64,000 nucleotides of DNA from Angiostrongylus vasorum (lineage: Eukaryota > Nematoda > Chromadorea > Rhabditida > Metastrongylidae), in assembly GCA_018806985.1 (NCBI GenBank), contig JADANN010000328.1, positions 310,001-374,000 on the forward strand. Direction: 5' to 3'. Below, in pieces: positions 1-9,359 of the stretch. A program made the translations under genes and the position numbers. The notes under the pieces are model-generated. The model had not been told where the DNA came from. It searched no databases and saw only the letters and a program-made list of their open reading frames with translations. Position 1 is the first letter of the stretch. Every line of letters begins with the position of its first letter.

Positions 1-890
1 CTAAAATCTAGCGCTTTCTTTTCATATTCTATTCTTCATTTCCAGGGAAAAGTACAGTTGCAAGAATTCAAAAGTCGAAGTTGCTTTTCAATTGCCCTGT
101 AGATGTTTTAGTAGGAAAAGAGCTAAACCTCTATTTCAAGTGTCTACCGACACCATTCTACATGATATTCACGACAAATAAACCAAAGTTCAACGACTTC
201 GCCAGAAATTGCTGACCAATAATTTGTATAAACCGTATGAGTAGGCGGAAAAAGAGCACAAATTAAAAAACACCTGGAATGGATCGTGGTGAAAATAGGG
301 CAAAGAAGCTTCTGTGTGATGATGATCAAGCATAGAACATCTTTTAAACATGACTACTAAAAAATTCATCAGCAACATTAGGAAAGGCTGGAAAGTGGCT
401 ATGGCTAAAAACAGAAGTTGGTGGAAAATGACTACTAGAGGGTTAAGGGCATGGCAATGAAATGTAGCAAAGTTAGCATTCCAGGAGTGGTGACATTCCA
501 GGACATGACGTGTATTAAGTTAAACGAGTCGTAATGATGAATAACTAAAAGAATAGCCTATGAAGGGATGAATAGAAGTTAAGTTGCAAGAAAATTCTGG
601 CATCACATGGATTTGAATGATGAGCTTAAAGTGTGAAATATAGGAAAAACTTAAGCTTACGAAACTTTTAAAACGTTAGCCGTTGCATTGTGCCATCATA
701 ACAACTCCGCCCGCTATGTGGTAAGTTTTCAATAAGAAAGTATACCTATAAAGCCTATAAAGCGGAATTCATAAGTAATACAACGTTATTTGTGCGGTAT
801 CTTAGTGGATTGGAATTAACCAGATGCCACGGTGTTCAAGAGGACCATCACCCTTCTATGAATCTACAGTGCAACCCACTCTGAAAGTGA
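1..890. other. No recognised gene or repeat
   Basis: AT-rich DNA with only short, unsupported reading frames. I see no splice-bounded exon, no tRNA-like box pair and no match to the repeats found elsewhere in the window. Confidence 0.4.
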
Positions 891-894
891 TCAT

Positions 895-1085
895 GCTAAC
901 AAAACGTAATACTTGGATACTTGAATGGCCCGTCCTCATTGTGGTCGTTGTGTGGGCTCCAGCAAAATCTCCATTTTTTTGGAGTTTTCCTGGCTTTGGG
1001 AGACTCAGCCAGGAGGATGAATTCTTTCTGCTGTACATCGCAGCCTAACACTCAGCAACGCCTCCCAGTCACGTTGAGGTGGTAA
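895..1085 (-). repeat. Dispersed repeat family R, 3' part
   Basis: Read on the minus strand, this stretch matches the 3' half of the repeat at 25440-25855, 34420-34805 and 60655-61045: a block with CCAGNAAAACTCC, then a TGCTGG-type block, then an AAGTATCCAAGTA tail. The 5' half is missing. The tail resembles the 3' end of LINE family B at 54055-54542. Confidence 0.6.
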
Positions 1086-1619
1086 ACCGTTAGTAGGAAC
1101 AAAGTGTAGTTCGTACAGCAAAAGCTTTTAACGAGCATATGAAAGCTTCCCAATAAATCACTCAAGATTTAGGTCCTGCTGAAATAAAAAAAGGTAGCAA
1201 TAACGTTTCCAGCTTCTCTACCGTAAACACGTAGTGTTTCAAATGGGCATCGGCATCAATGCCGATATGACGAGGTTATTAGCCGTAAACGACAAGGCGA
1301 TGTTATCTCGTCAATGTTAGTTACAACTCCTCTGAATAACGTTAGGCCGAAACTGAAATGCGATAGCGTAGGAGTAAAAGGTCGTTGGACAATAGCTGTA
1401 CTATCTTCGTCTTCTTCACAATATTGTGCTCATAAGGCTAAGCACTGTCTAAGAGGAGCGAATGATCTCAAAAATCAATACAAAATGTCTTCTTTCAAAA
1501 ACATTGAAAACTTTTGTGAATGACATAGGTAATCTTGTCTACACAACAAACACCAGTTTATAAGCAGATGCACACAACCTCTTTCTCCTTTATAGCTAAC
1601 GTTTTTTATAAACACGGAT
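1086..1619. other. No recognised feature
   Basis: Only short reading frames with no homology I recognise. There is no clear splice-bounded exon. Confidence 0.35.
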
Positions 1620-1960
1620 ACACCGACGTTTGTTTATATGGTTAAGCCTACACGAGCTTGATATGAGATGTTTATTCGGCTAATTTTTCGACGTCTTCTT
1701 CTTCATCAGAGTCCTTGTCGATGGTCCACAGGTGTTCCTCTTCTCGATGTGGCGTGGCGAATAGCAAAAATACAGATATACCAATTTCACAACAGTTAAT
1801 CGAGTCGATCATTTCAATTGTGAAAAAAGCTAGTATGAGCTTCAAAAGTCAAACATCAAACTTATATCACTTTAAGAAGAGTAAACTTTTGCATTATCGG
1901 CAAGCAGGTGCAGGCCCCAGCAGTCTCATCTTCAGTTTGTGAAGTTCACTACGATCCAAG
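1620..1960 (-). repeat. Short repeat with PLE-type end motif (CTGATGA...GAAA)
   Basis: On the minus strand around 1690-1722 the sequence reads CTGATGA, 13 spacer bases, then GAAAA and TTAGCC. This is the core shared with Penelope-like element ends and small repeats across the window. The flanking text about a 'tggtccacaggtgttc' block also occurs at 7320-7600 and, diverged, at 39030-39200, so it is one family. There is no coding capacity. Confidence 0.5.
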
Positions 1961-2187
1961 ACCTATTTTTTCAAATTTAAAAAACGCAGCCCTTTCATGG
2001 TCCGTGTGAGTCCTACAGGACTTGTGTCCGCTCCAATTTATTAAGGAAATAAATCTTAATGGCAGAGAATATTATTGATTTGGAATTATGATGGTAGAGG
2101 AGAAGGTTTTCAGTTTAGTTTTAAGAAGGATTCATGAAAGCTCTGGAGAGTAAATGCTTCTCTAATAAGTAGATACTGTTGGTGGGT

Positions 2188-4390
2188 TCATTAATTTTTC
2201 ATAGCCAACATATCACCACTCTATGACGATATTAATATCGGTATTAAGACAGAAGTCCGATACGGCGATAGTATCTCGCCAAAATTATCTCCTTCCACCC
2301 TCCATAACGTCATGCGAACATTGGAATGGAACGACATGAGACCGAAAATCGGCGGGTTGGCAATTGTACAATCTTCACTTCGTTAGTGATATCATTCCTT
2401 TAGCACCAAACATTAGCCAGGTGAGTACTATCTGACTTTGAAAGCGTTTCTGGAAAAACCGATCTTCAACTAGTTCTCAGAACAACGATACTCTTTGGGA
2501 ATGGATTGGCTAAATGTGCCTCGTTCACCTTCGTTTAGCCAACTGGAAAAATGAGCATGATGAACTACCTACACATAGATTTATCAGGAACTACGAGCAG
2601 CTTCGGGAGCTTTTAAAAGCATCAAGAATGTGATGAAGAACAAAGAGAACCGACTTTGTTCCCACCTTTTCGACTCCACGGCTTTTTCCTCCCAAACGTA
2701 TGTCGGAAAAGTGGTCGCCATGTAAACAAGATGAAGGATTCTTCACCTGTATCACCTGAAGTCCCATTGATCGTCGAGTGACTCGAGCGGGCGCCAGTAA
2801 GTCTTCCATTTTTTCCGTGTCGCGTGCAAGAGTAGCCCAATGGGTTCTGCTCGCTCTAGGGACTTGTCGAGCATCATATCTTTCATCAAGGCTCTTTGTG
2901 AAGAAATTTGGCTATCGGGTCGGTGGTCTTCCTGCAGTACGTTTGACATCCCGAGGAATCCAGTCACTAACGGTTCTTGTCCATCGGTTGTCATTCATAC
3001 GCATTACGTGTCCGGCCCACCTTATCTTCGATTGTTTGGCGTACAGAACGACATCTTTGATTTTTGATCGTTGACGCAGGTAGGAGCTTCGGGTCCGATC
3101 CCTTAATTGTGTGAAACGGGATACTCCTAGCATCGTTCTTTCGACTGCGCATTCGATAACGCTAAGTGACCTTTCATCCTGCTTACGCAGCGACCAAGTT
3201 TCTGACGCATACGTTAGGGTAGGAAGTACCGTTGAGTCGAAAAGGTGGGCACGGAGTCGGGTGTTCCTTGTTCTCTTCACTACATCCTCGATGCTCTTGA
3301 AAGCACTCCAAGCCGCTCACTTCCTTCTGCTCAGCACTGGAGCTAGGTCGTTCATCATATTGATTTCCCAACCTAAATAGATATAATTGGAGCACTCGGA
3401 GATATTCGTTCCGTTGAGCATGAATGGGGCATGCAAAACCAACTCGTTCTTCATGAACATCGTTTTTTGTGAGATTTAGTTGAAGACCAATCTTTCCACA
3501 GGCTTTATCAAAATCGGTAAGCATACGTTCCGCTTGGCTAATGTTTGGTGTTATAAGGACGTTGTCATCAGCAAAGCGAAGATGGTGTAACTGCCGATCA
3601 TCAATTTTCACTCCCATTCCAATGTTCGTATGACGTTCTGGAGGGTGGCGGTAAATAATATTAGGGAGATGGTATTGCCTTGCCTAACTCCTCTTTTGAT
3701 GTCAATGATAATATCGTCGTAGAATGGTGATACCTTGGTTGTGAAATTTTTGTACAGCTCACGAAGAATCTTTATGTGCAGTGTAGGGACTCCTTGACTA
3801 TCCAGGGCTTCCAAGACTGCTTCTATGTCGACTGAACCAAAGGCCTTTTGTAAATCGATGAAGGTGAGACAGAGCGGTCTTTTGTACTCTCGCGATACTT
3901 TAATGAGCCTTGTTACCGTTTCGATGTGGTCCATCGTATTAAATCCTTTTCGAAACCCTGCTTACTTACATGGCTGTCCTTCGTCCAGTGTTCTGTCAAT
4001 CCTGTTAGGATGACTCGAGTGAAAAGTTTGTAGACGACAGACAGGAAGCACATTAGACGATAGTGGACGAATGAAGGATTATTTAGCATTTTATTGTCGA
4101 AAGGACGATGCCAGAAGTATTTTGTATCCTGCGACTGAGAGGGAAACCAAAGTTCTGACATACGTTAACGGGATGCCGTTGTGTAAATGAAAATGTGGAA
4201 AATCAGGTTGGCAGGAGATGTGATGCGTCTTACCAATGTCCAGTGGATAACAACCGTCACCAGCTGGGTTCTTTGGGATTTCAAGCGCACCGTAGGGATC
4301 TAACAGATGGTCGGGGTTCTTCACGAAAATCCGAGAAGAAAGATATGATATTTAGCGAATCCCAAGAGCAAGAAATTAAGTGTGTGCTCA
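2188..4390 (+). mobile_element. RTE-type LINE family A fragment, split by a later insertion
   Basis: Two plus-strand pieces, 2188-2736 and 4092-4390, match consecutive parts of the family A reverse transcriptase ORF. The first covers the region ending in the HLFDST block. The second resumes at the 'gtcgaaaggacgatg' stretch and runs through the conserved C-terminal region (reads as KIRLAGDVMRL, KRTVG). About 30 bases of the element are missing at the junction. Many stops and frameshifts show it is dead. The 1.35 kb between the pieces is an oppositely oriented copy of the same family, so this is a nested insertion. Confidence 0.75.
2737..4091 (-). mobile_element. RTE-type LINE family A, 5'-truncated copy
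   Basis: Minus-strand reading gives reverse transcriptase blocks in order: a degraded [22 protein letters not shown] block near 4090, FIDLQKAFGSVD (3608-3934; other family A reading suggests AFDSV), LRFADDNVLIT with an intact FADD catalytic motif (3183-3617), the AHLFDSTVLP block, and the C-terminal WAGHVMRMNDNRWTR and DVKRTAGRPPTR blocks. Several frameshifts split it into separate frames. The 3' end carries a short GGTGATACA-like tail at 2737-2760, matching the tail of the copy at 29470. The endonuclease half is absent. It lies inside an older plus-strand copy of its own family. Confidence 0.85.
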
Positions 4391-4489
4391 GCAGGAAAAT
4401 AAGGGAATATTGATCAGTGTCAGGGTAAATAGAAAGTCAATCCTGGGAATTCGTGCTAGTGTAAACAAGGCTGAGAGGAAATCACAGCA

Positions 4490-4640
4490 AGGGCTTTAGT
4501 GTTACGGTGGGTAACACGTGAGTGCTTGGAAAGGGTAATCGCAGGTTCAAATCTAGCCTGGGGTCTAAGTTTTGCAAATATCTCAGCATCACTGATTTTA
4601 TCTTACATGATATCCTGTCCTGAAAAAAATAACAGACGAT
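4490..4640 (+). repeat. Dispersed repeat family C, partial
   Basis: Contains a tRNA-like stretch ending GGTTCAAATC, followed by TTTTGCAAATATCTCAGCAT, the signature end of family C. Compare 5360-5625, 14800-14940 and 53166-53720. Confidence 0.5.
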
Positions 4641-4889
4641 AAATAACAAGTTAATACATATGGATTCTTCTTCTTACTTTACCATCCGGTTACATACGGA
4701 TCGTGTGTCGCTCGTATGGGACTTTATGTGTTAATAAATTTTACTATGACAGTGAAATATAACACTTTGATGTTAATGCTAGAAATGCTTAAGAAATATT
4801 ACTGAAACACCTCAGTACTTTCGTTCGCCAACTAAGAATTAAAGGAAATGATCAGTTAACATCGAGCGCTTCTATTCTTGAAGATGATG

Positions 4890-5345
4890 TTTTCGGGATT
4901 CTAAAACACCAAAGCGCAAACTCCTTGAGGCTTTTCGGATAAATGCCGAAAATGCTACAATGAATAGCAGGGAGGAATGCTCCGAGATAACGTGTGATCT
5001 CGCCCTGTACCTTCGCATCGATCGTTGATGTGGGGAGGTGCAGTCGTCAACCATGTACGACTCTGAGCGGCTATTCTTCCTCGGTGGAAGATAGGTGGAA
5101 AAGTGGTAGGTTTTTCGAGAAGCCGTTGATCTTGTAATTATCGTGCAGATTTTCATCTTTCTGTTTGAGCTGTCGAAGCGTTTGACCTAGTAAGTTGCGT
5201 ATTAGTGTACCCTTCCAGGCTCTGAAGAAAGCGATTCTGCCGAAACGTCAGCTACCGTTGCGTTGTGTGTGTACTATTTTTTATGGAAGTAAACATGTGC
5301 TGAATAACAACCTCGCGATTGCTGAAAAAGAAAACGAAACAGTAG
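4890..5345 (+). mobile_element. Penelope-like element, 3' end of ORF plus terminal region
   Basis: The plus strand at about 4912-5030 reads LLEAFRINAENATMNSREEC followed by SEIT. This aligns with the PLE C-terminus at 24800-24880 (TLEAFWINFKNSKVNRKDEC, then LTIT). Downstream at 5226 is the CTGAAGA, 13 bases, GAAACGTCAGC core found at the other PLE ends, and then a stretch shared with 14160-14285 and 26440-26568. The polymerase and most of the GIY-YIG domain are missing, so this is a 5'-truncated, inactive copy. Confidence 0.7.
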
Positions 5346-5359
5346 GCAGTAAATAAAAA

Positions 5360-5765
5360 GCTAACACTGTGTCTTCGACTACAGCCTCACCTCAACGGGT
5401 TCGTTGCCGATTTGGGCTCCCTAGATCAATCCTGTTAACGCGTGATTGCTGGTGGCACTGATCGATTGAGCTAGCTCAGAAACAGGCGAAACGAATGACC
5501 CTCATAGTGTGGTGGTGGACGCGTTAGCCCCCGGAAGGGGGTAAAAGCGCGTTCGTTCCCCATCGCAGATACCTGGGGTAGGGATTTTGCATATATCTCA
5601 ACATAATTGTGGTTGTATTACTGAATAGTCTTTTTCCTCGGCAGAGTACTATGTGGAAACAACCACGAGGATGCTGAGACATGTGCAAAACCTCTGCTCG
5701 GCTTCGAACCTTGTTTACTCTAGCTGGGGTAACGTCTTATCCACTGCACTACCGAGGCCCCTGTT
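5360..5765 (+). repeat. Family C repeat pair with tRNA-like segments
   Basis: 5360-5625 is a family C copy in the orientation that ends TTTTGCATATATCTCAACAT. 5625-5765 is a partial copy in the opposite orientation (GATGCTGAGACATGTGCAAA) joined to a tRNA-like block which, on the minus strand, has an A-box-like TAGTGCAGTGG and a B-box-like GGTTCGAAGCC. The absence of a clean cloverleaf and the repetition elsewhere argue against a functional tRNA. Confidence 0.5.
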
Positions 5766-5869
5766 TTGCATTTCTGTAGGCCTTGTTCATCCTAGCGGAA
5801 TTTCCTGAGACTGAGTTTCTATTTTCCTCGGCCCTCATAAATAATACACTGTCTTCTTGGTGAGTACAT

Positions 5870-6010
5870 ACGTGGTTGTTATTGTACTATCTGTGTACAA
5901 TAACTGGCGTTTCGACTGGTTTCTGCTTCTTCAGAGCCTGGAAAGGTCAACTCGAGTGCATCCTAGTCAGCCGGATACCTACATAACTTCAACGGAGAAA
6001 CTACGAAAGC
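5870..6010 (-). repeat. PLE-type terminal repeat
   Basis: Minus-strand reading gives TTGACCTTTCCAGGCTCTGA, then AGAAGCAG..., then GTCGAAACGCCAG. This is the same CTGAAGA...GAAAC core and upstream block as 15340-15460. No coding region is attached. Confidence 0.5.
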
Positions 6011-6254
6011 TATAGCACTTTTCTGACTCTGAAGGATTGGACTTGGTTTGACTATGATGGAACTGAACCAGTACAGCCGGTGAATTACCCGAAATTTCAG
6101 ATCACGTCACTACCCGTCCCTTTTTAAGATATACGTTTGGGAATCTTTGCAATACAACAATGAATAAAAAGTCTTTTTCCAACGCTACGTATCATTTCAT
6201 ATTGAAATCAGTGTTCTGAAGAAGTTTAAACTTATTTCTGTGAGCTTTTCGCAG

Positions 6255-6535
6255 CGGCGCTTGTTGAGCAGTGGTCAGAGATGTCCTGCAATACAGGGTG
6301 GATCGGTCTCTGGTTCGATCCTGCGTCCTGCACCCATTTATGCCCGGCAGAGGTCTGCAGATTGTTCTTGTCTGAGAGGATTTAATCGGCGATTTGAAAT
6401 ATCGGTAAGCCAGCACAAGTCGTTGCTTAGACCAGATGTGCATGCAGTAATCTCTGCGGTGCTCCTAATTTAGTCGAATGCATACCGCATCTAAAGGGAT
6501 TGATCAGTACCGGAAGCTTCATCCTATTCTTTCAT
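6255..6535 (+). repeat. SINE-1 (tRNA-derived), diverged copy
   Basis: A-box-like GAGCAGTGGTC and B-box-like GGTTCGATCC near the 5' end. The 3' part contains GCATACCGCAT and GGGATTGATCA followed by a CATCCT-type end, as in the well-preserved copies at 23968-24248 and 54546-54835. Strongly mutated. Confidence 0.6.
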
Positions 6536-6839
6536 AGCTGCTTCAATAAAATTCGATTCGATGAATTTCTGCCTTTTACGGAGCTTTACATAAGGGAACT
6601 TATTCCATCTTTGTTCCAATAATATGTAATACATAAATATTCAGGGCACTCACTAACCTTTCGGCCACCACGTCACCACCGAACGCAATGAAAAGCCATT
6701 GGTAGCACCATCAAATATCATAGAAAGCCCAACACTTGCTTATCCTAAGTTTAACGCTAGTACCGTCCACACGTCATCCTGCAAGATCTCCATTCACCGC
6801 CGTCGAGATTTCTACACAACTCTGTTTAACCTTTCTTTA

Positions 6840-6960
6840 CTGCCTATTCTTTTTTCATGGCAGTGTAATATGTGAAATACAACCGTAAGGATGCTGAGAT
6901 GTGCGCAAAATTTGGAACTACATGTGGAATGACTTCATGTCATGAGTGTCGCAGCATTTC
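6840..6960 (-). repeat. Family C repeat, terminal piece
   Basis: The block ACTGCCTATTCTTTTTTCAT plus GGCAG, then GATGCTGAGATGTGCGCAAA, recurs at 15480-15545, 19650-19700, 27420-27490 and 53166-53230. Confidence 0.45.
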
Positions 6961-7319
6961 TCTCATTCGTTTCGTTGTTAATTATCATTCATGGAGAGAG
7001 TCAAGTTCGTGCATTGGTTCGGCTGCGACCTGAGGATGTACTATTTCCTACTCCTTTAAGTGCTGCCCATGCGTGATTCCCTCTGGAATCCTAAGATAGT
7101 CGTGCTATGCTTTCCCACATCTTCACCGCAAATAATCGCCAGACCATGTGGTTCCAGTGGGAAACTACTGGATTGTGACACAGAATCTTCCAGGGCGATG
7201 GCGAGTTCCGTGGCGCCAGGGAATCCTGCAGCTAGTCGATCGACGGACCTTTCGAGGACAATCTAGTAGGATGAACCAGCAACAGTTATGTAGTTTGCAA
7301 CCAAAATTGAAGTTATTTT

Positions 7320-7600
7320 CACATAATCAACATGCTTTTGAATTGTTGAGGTTATACGAAGTTGATAAAGATGTTTATTTCGACTAACTCTTTCGACGTC
7401 TTCGTCTTCATCAGAGCCGAGTCGGTGGTCCACAGGTGTTCGTTATCGTTATGGACCACGTACTCGGACGACCGGCTCTGATGAAGACGAAGACTTGGAA
7501 ACGTTAGCCGAAGCAAACATTTTCATCAACCTCTTGTAAGGTCAGCAATTCAAAAAGCATGTTGATCATTTTACTGACGAGATTAAATGACGGTTGGTTT
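7320..7600. repeat. Foldback repeat with two inverted PLE-type cores
   Basis: The left arm (about 7325-7440) and right arm (about 7478-7595) are inverted copies: AATCAACATGCTTTTGAATT in the left arm mirrors AATTCAAAAAGCATGTTGAT in the right. Each arm contains the CTGATGA...GAAA core (minus strand near 7420, plus strand at 7480) followed by TTAGCC or similar. No ORF. The unit looks like a non-autonomous foldback element. Confidence 0.6.
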
Positions 7601-8359
7601 GCACATTATTTCCACATATTTGACGATGTAATATTGCTGGTATGTAGAAAGGTCACCTCTAAGTCAAATTTATGTGATTTGAGTTCGTGAAGCACAAGCT
7701 AGTAGATGTAAAAATACCTTCTATACAAAAATCCGAATACTAAGTGTACTGTCCGGATACTGTACTGAGCCAAACAATTTTGTTAAACGCTCTAATTAAG
7801 AATTGTGACGCGCAAGATATTTTTCAGAGACATCAAAAATAATATTTCGTTTGCCCATCTCCAAGGCACTTGTGTTACGGTTTAGTTTTATTGAAGCTTA
7901 AGAGATTAGTCCGATTTTAGTGCTCTTTGGAACTACAACGCAATATTGTACGAATCTGTACTGTGATGCATAAGTACAACAAAACGTGGGATTTTTTCCA
8001 GAAAACAGGAAACGATTATCACATTTTGAGTAAAAGGTGGTTCGATGGAGTAATGGACATGGTGTCAAACATTCCAGAAAGTATTAGTACGCTTCTATCG
8101 TTAAGAAGAAATAATCGGAATGACCCTGGACTTAGGAAAAACTTGTGGCTTCAGTAAAATTACACTTCCTTAGAAACACATTTTGCTGGATTCGTGATCC
8201 AAGAGAGAAAATCCCATTTACTGTTCGTAAAATGATAAGAGAAATCCTAGGTGTCTGCGCATGAATTGCCTAGACTAGTCTCCACAATAACCTAAATAGT
8301 AGTTCAACTAAATCCAAATTTTCGTACGCAGCTGAACAATTACTGCTGAATCTGAGCAT

Positions 8360-8902
8360 CTAATGTCTCAAATCCTTAAAGTACACCTTCACACCGTCGT
8401 TACCATCATGCATTTGAAGGTTGTACTCTGATTTGCCGATACAAATATAGCCGTGTTTGGCGAGCAGCTTCTGATTCGCCAATGATGACGCCTCGGACGT
8501 TATCCCATGAAAACCTTGGGCCTTCAAATCCTGAAAATTGAGCCCGAGATGGAGCAGGTAGTCAGCGATGCCTTTTCGTTGGTGATGAGGAGTCACGTAG
8601 GTAATTTCTCGACGAACAACTTTCTGCACTGAGTCATCCGCCCAGCTCCACAGTTTTGCTTTTGATTTATCCAGTATTTCGCAGAGCGTTCGAACTCCGG
8701 TTTCCTTAGGTTCAGTAAAGGGAACTGGCTCCACATCTAGTGCATGGTCGCGATGTCCAACGGAGAGTAGACGAAAACCAACCAAATTATTGGATCCCTT
8801 TTCATAAACTACGTAGGAATACGGATAGTGAATGGACTTAGCGATGATATATTCGAATAGAGGCCGAGAGCCTGTCGGTGTAAGTTTTAAGGCCTTAATC
8901 AA
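8360..8902 (-). CDS. GNAT-family N-acetyltransferase-like exon
   Basis: About 180 codons open to a stop after DLRH. The reading contains a GNAT-like core: a beta-strand region VGFRLLSVGHRD, then the acetyl-CoA-binding motif A region YVTPHHQRKGIADYLL, which fits the family's Q/R-x-x-G-x-G/A loop, then a late segment with NQKLLAKHGYICIG. Enzymes of this superfamily move an acetyl group from acetyl-CoA to an amine; the substrate cannot be told. The open frame begins without ATG (its first possible codon is TTG), and an in-frame stop lies just upstream. A plausible splice acceptor (TTTTGATTAG) sits at about 8910, so this is probably the last exon of a spliced gene. I could not find the upstream exon with the missing N-terminus. 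A retrocopy or pseudogene remains possible. Confidence 0.65.
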   Translation of the reverse strand: MIKALKLTPTGSRPLFEYIIAKSIHYPYSYVVYEKGSNNLVGFRLLSVGHRDHALDVEPVPFTEPKETGVRTLCEILDKSKAKLWSWADDSVQKVVRREITYVTPHHQRKGIADYLLHLGLNFQDLKAQGFHGITSEASSLANQKLLAKHGYICIGKSEYNLQMHDGNDGVKVYFKDLRH

Positions 8903-9189
8903 GTTTAGCCCTAATCAAAAGGCTTTCATAAGAGACAAAATAAAATGCTCATTTAATAGTAAACAATTTGTGGCATAAACCTTGTTTGGAATAGGTGACA
9001 CGATTCTTCTCAACTGAGCTGATTCAGTATGCCAAGCTGACGAGTAAACCCGGAAATCCGGTTCACACATAGTGCCTTATTGCCATCGCACTTTTTGTCT
9101 CAAGGAGTTGATCGCTACGAATGTTGTCGAAAATTGGTACATTCTCTCTAGATACTTGAGATAGCCGTGAACTAGTGTTCACAAATGGA

Positions 9190-9350
9190 TGGATTGGAAG
9201 TAGTGAACTTGTCCCAGCCAAGTCTGGTATCAATTGCCCGATCACAAAGGGAATGCAGACTTGGTGGACTCAGGACGCGGGCGGGCCAGCACTTGAATAG
9301 GTTGGGACGTCCTTGTAATGAACGGGTTCCCTGTCATTGCGCTACCAGCT
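9190..9350 (-). repeat. SINE-1, partial and diverged
   Basis: Minus-strand reading gives a tRNA-like head (GGTAGCGCAATGACAGGGAA), then CCACCAAGTCTGCATTCCCT and ATTGATACCAGACTTGGCTG, matching SINE-1 positions at 23968-24248. The 3' half is missing. Confidence 0.55.
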
Positions 9351-9359
9351 TCCAAATAT

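Noticed and set aside
5680..5765. Possible tRNA gene (A-box and B-box-like)
   Set aside because: It belongs to a repeated unit with similar diverged heads elsewhere, and I could not form a complete cloverleaf; treated as SINE-like.
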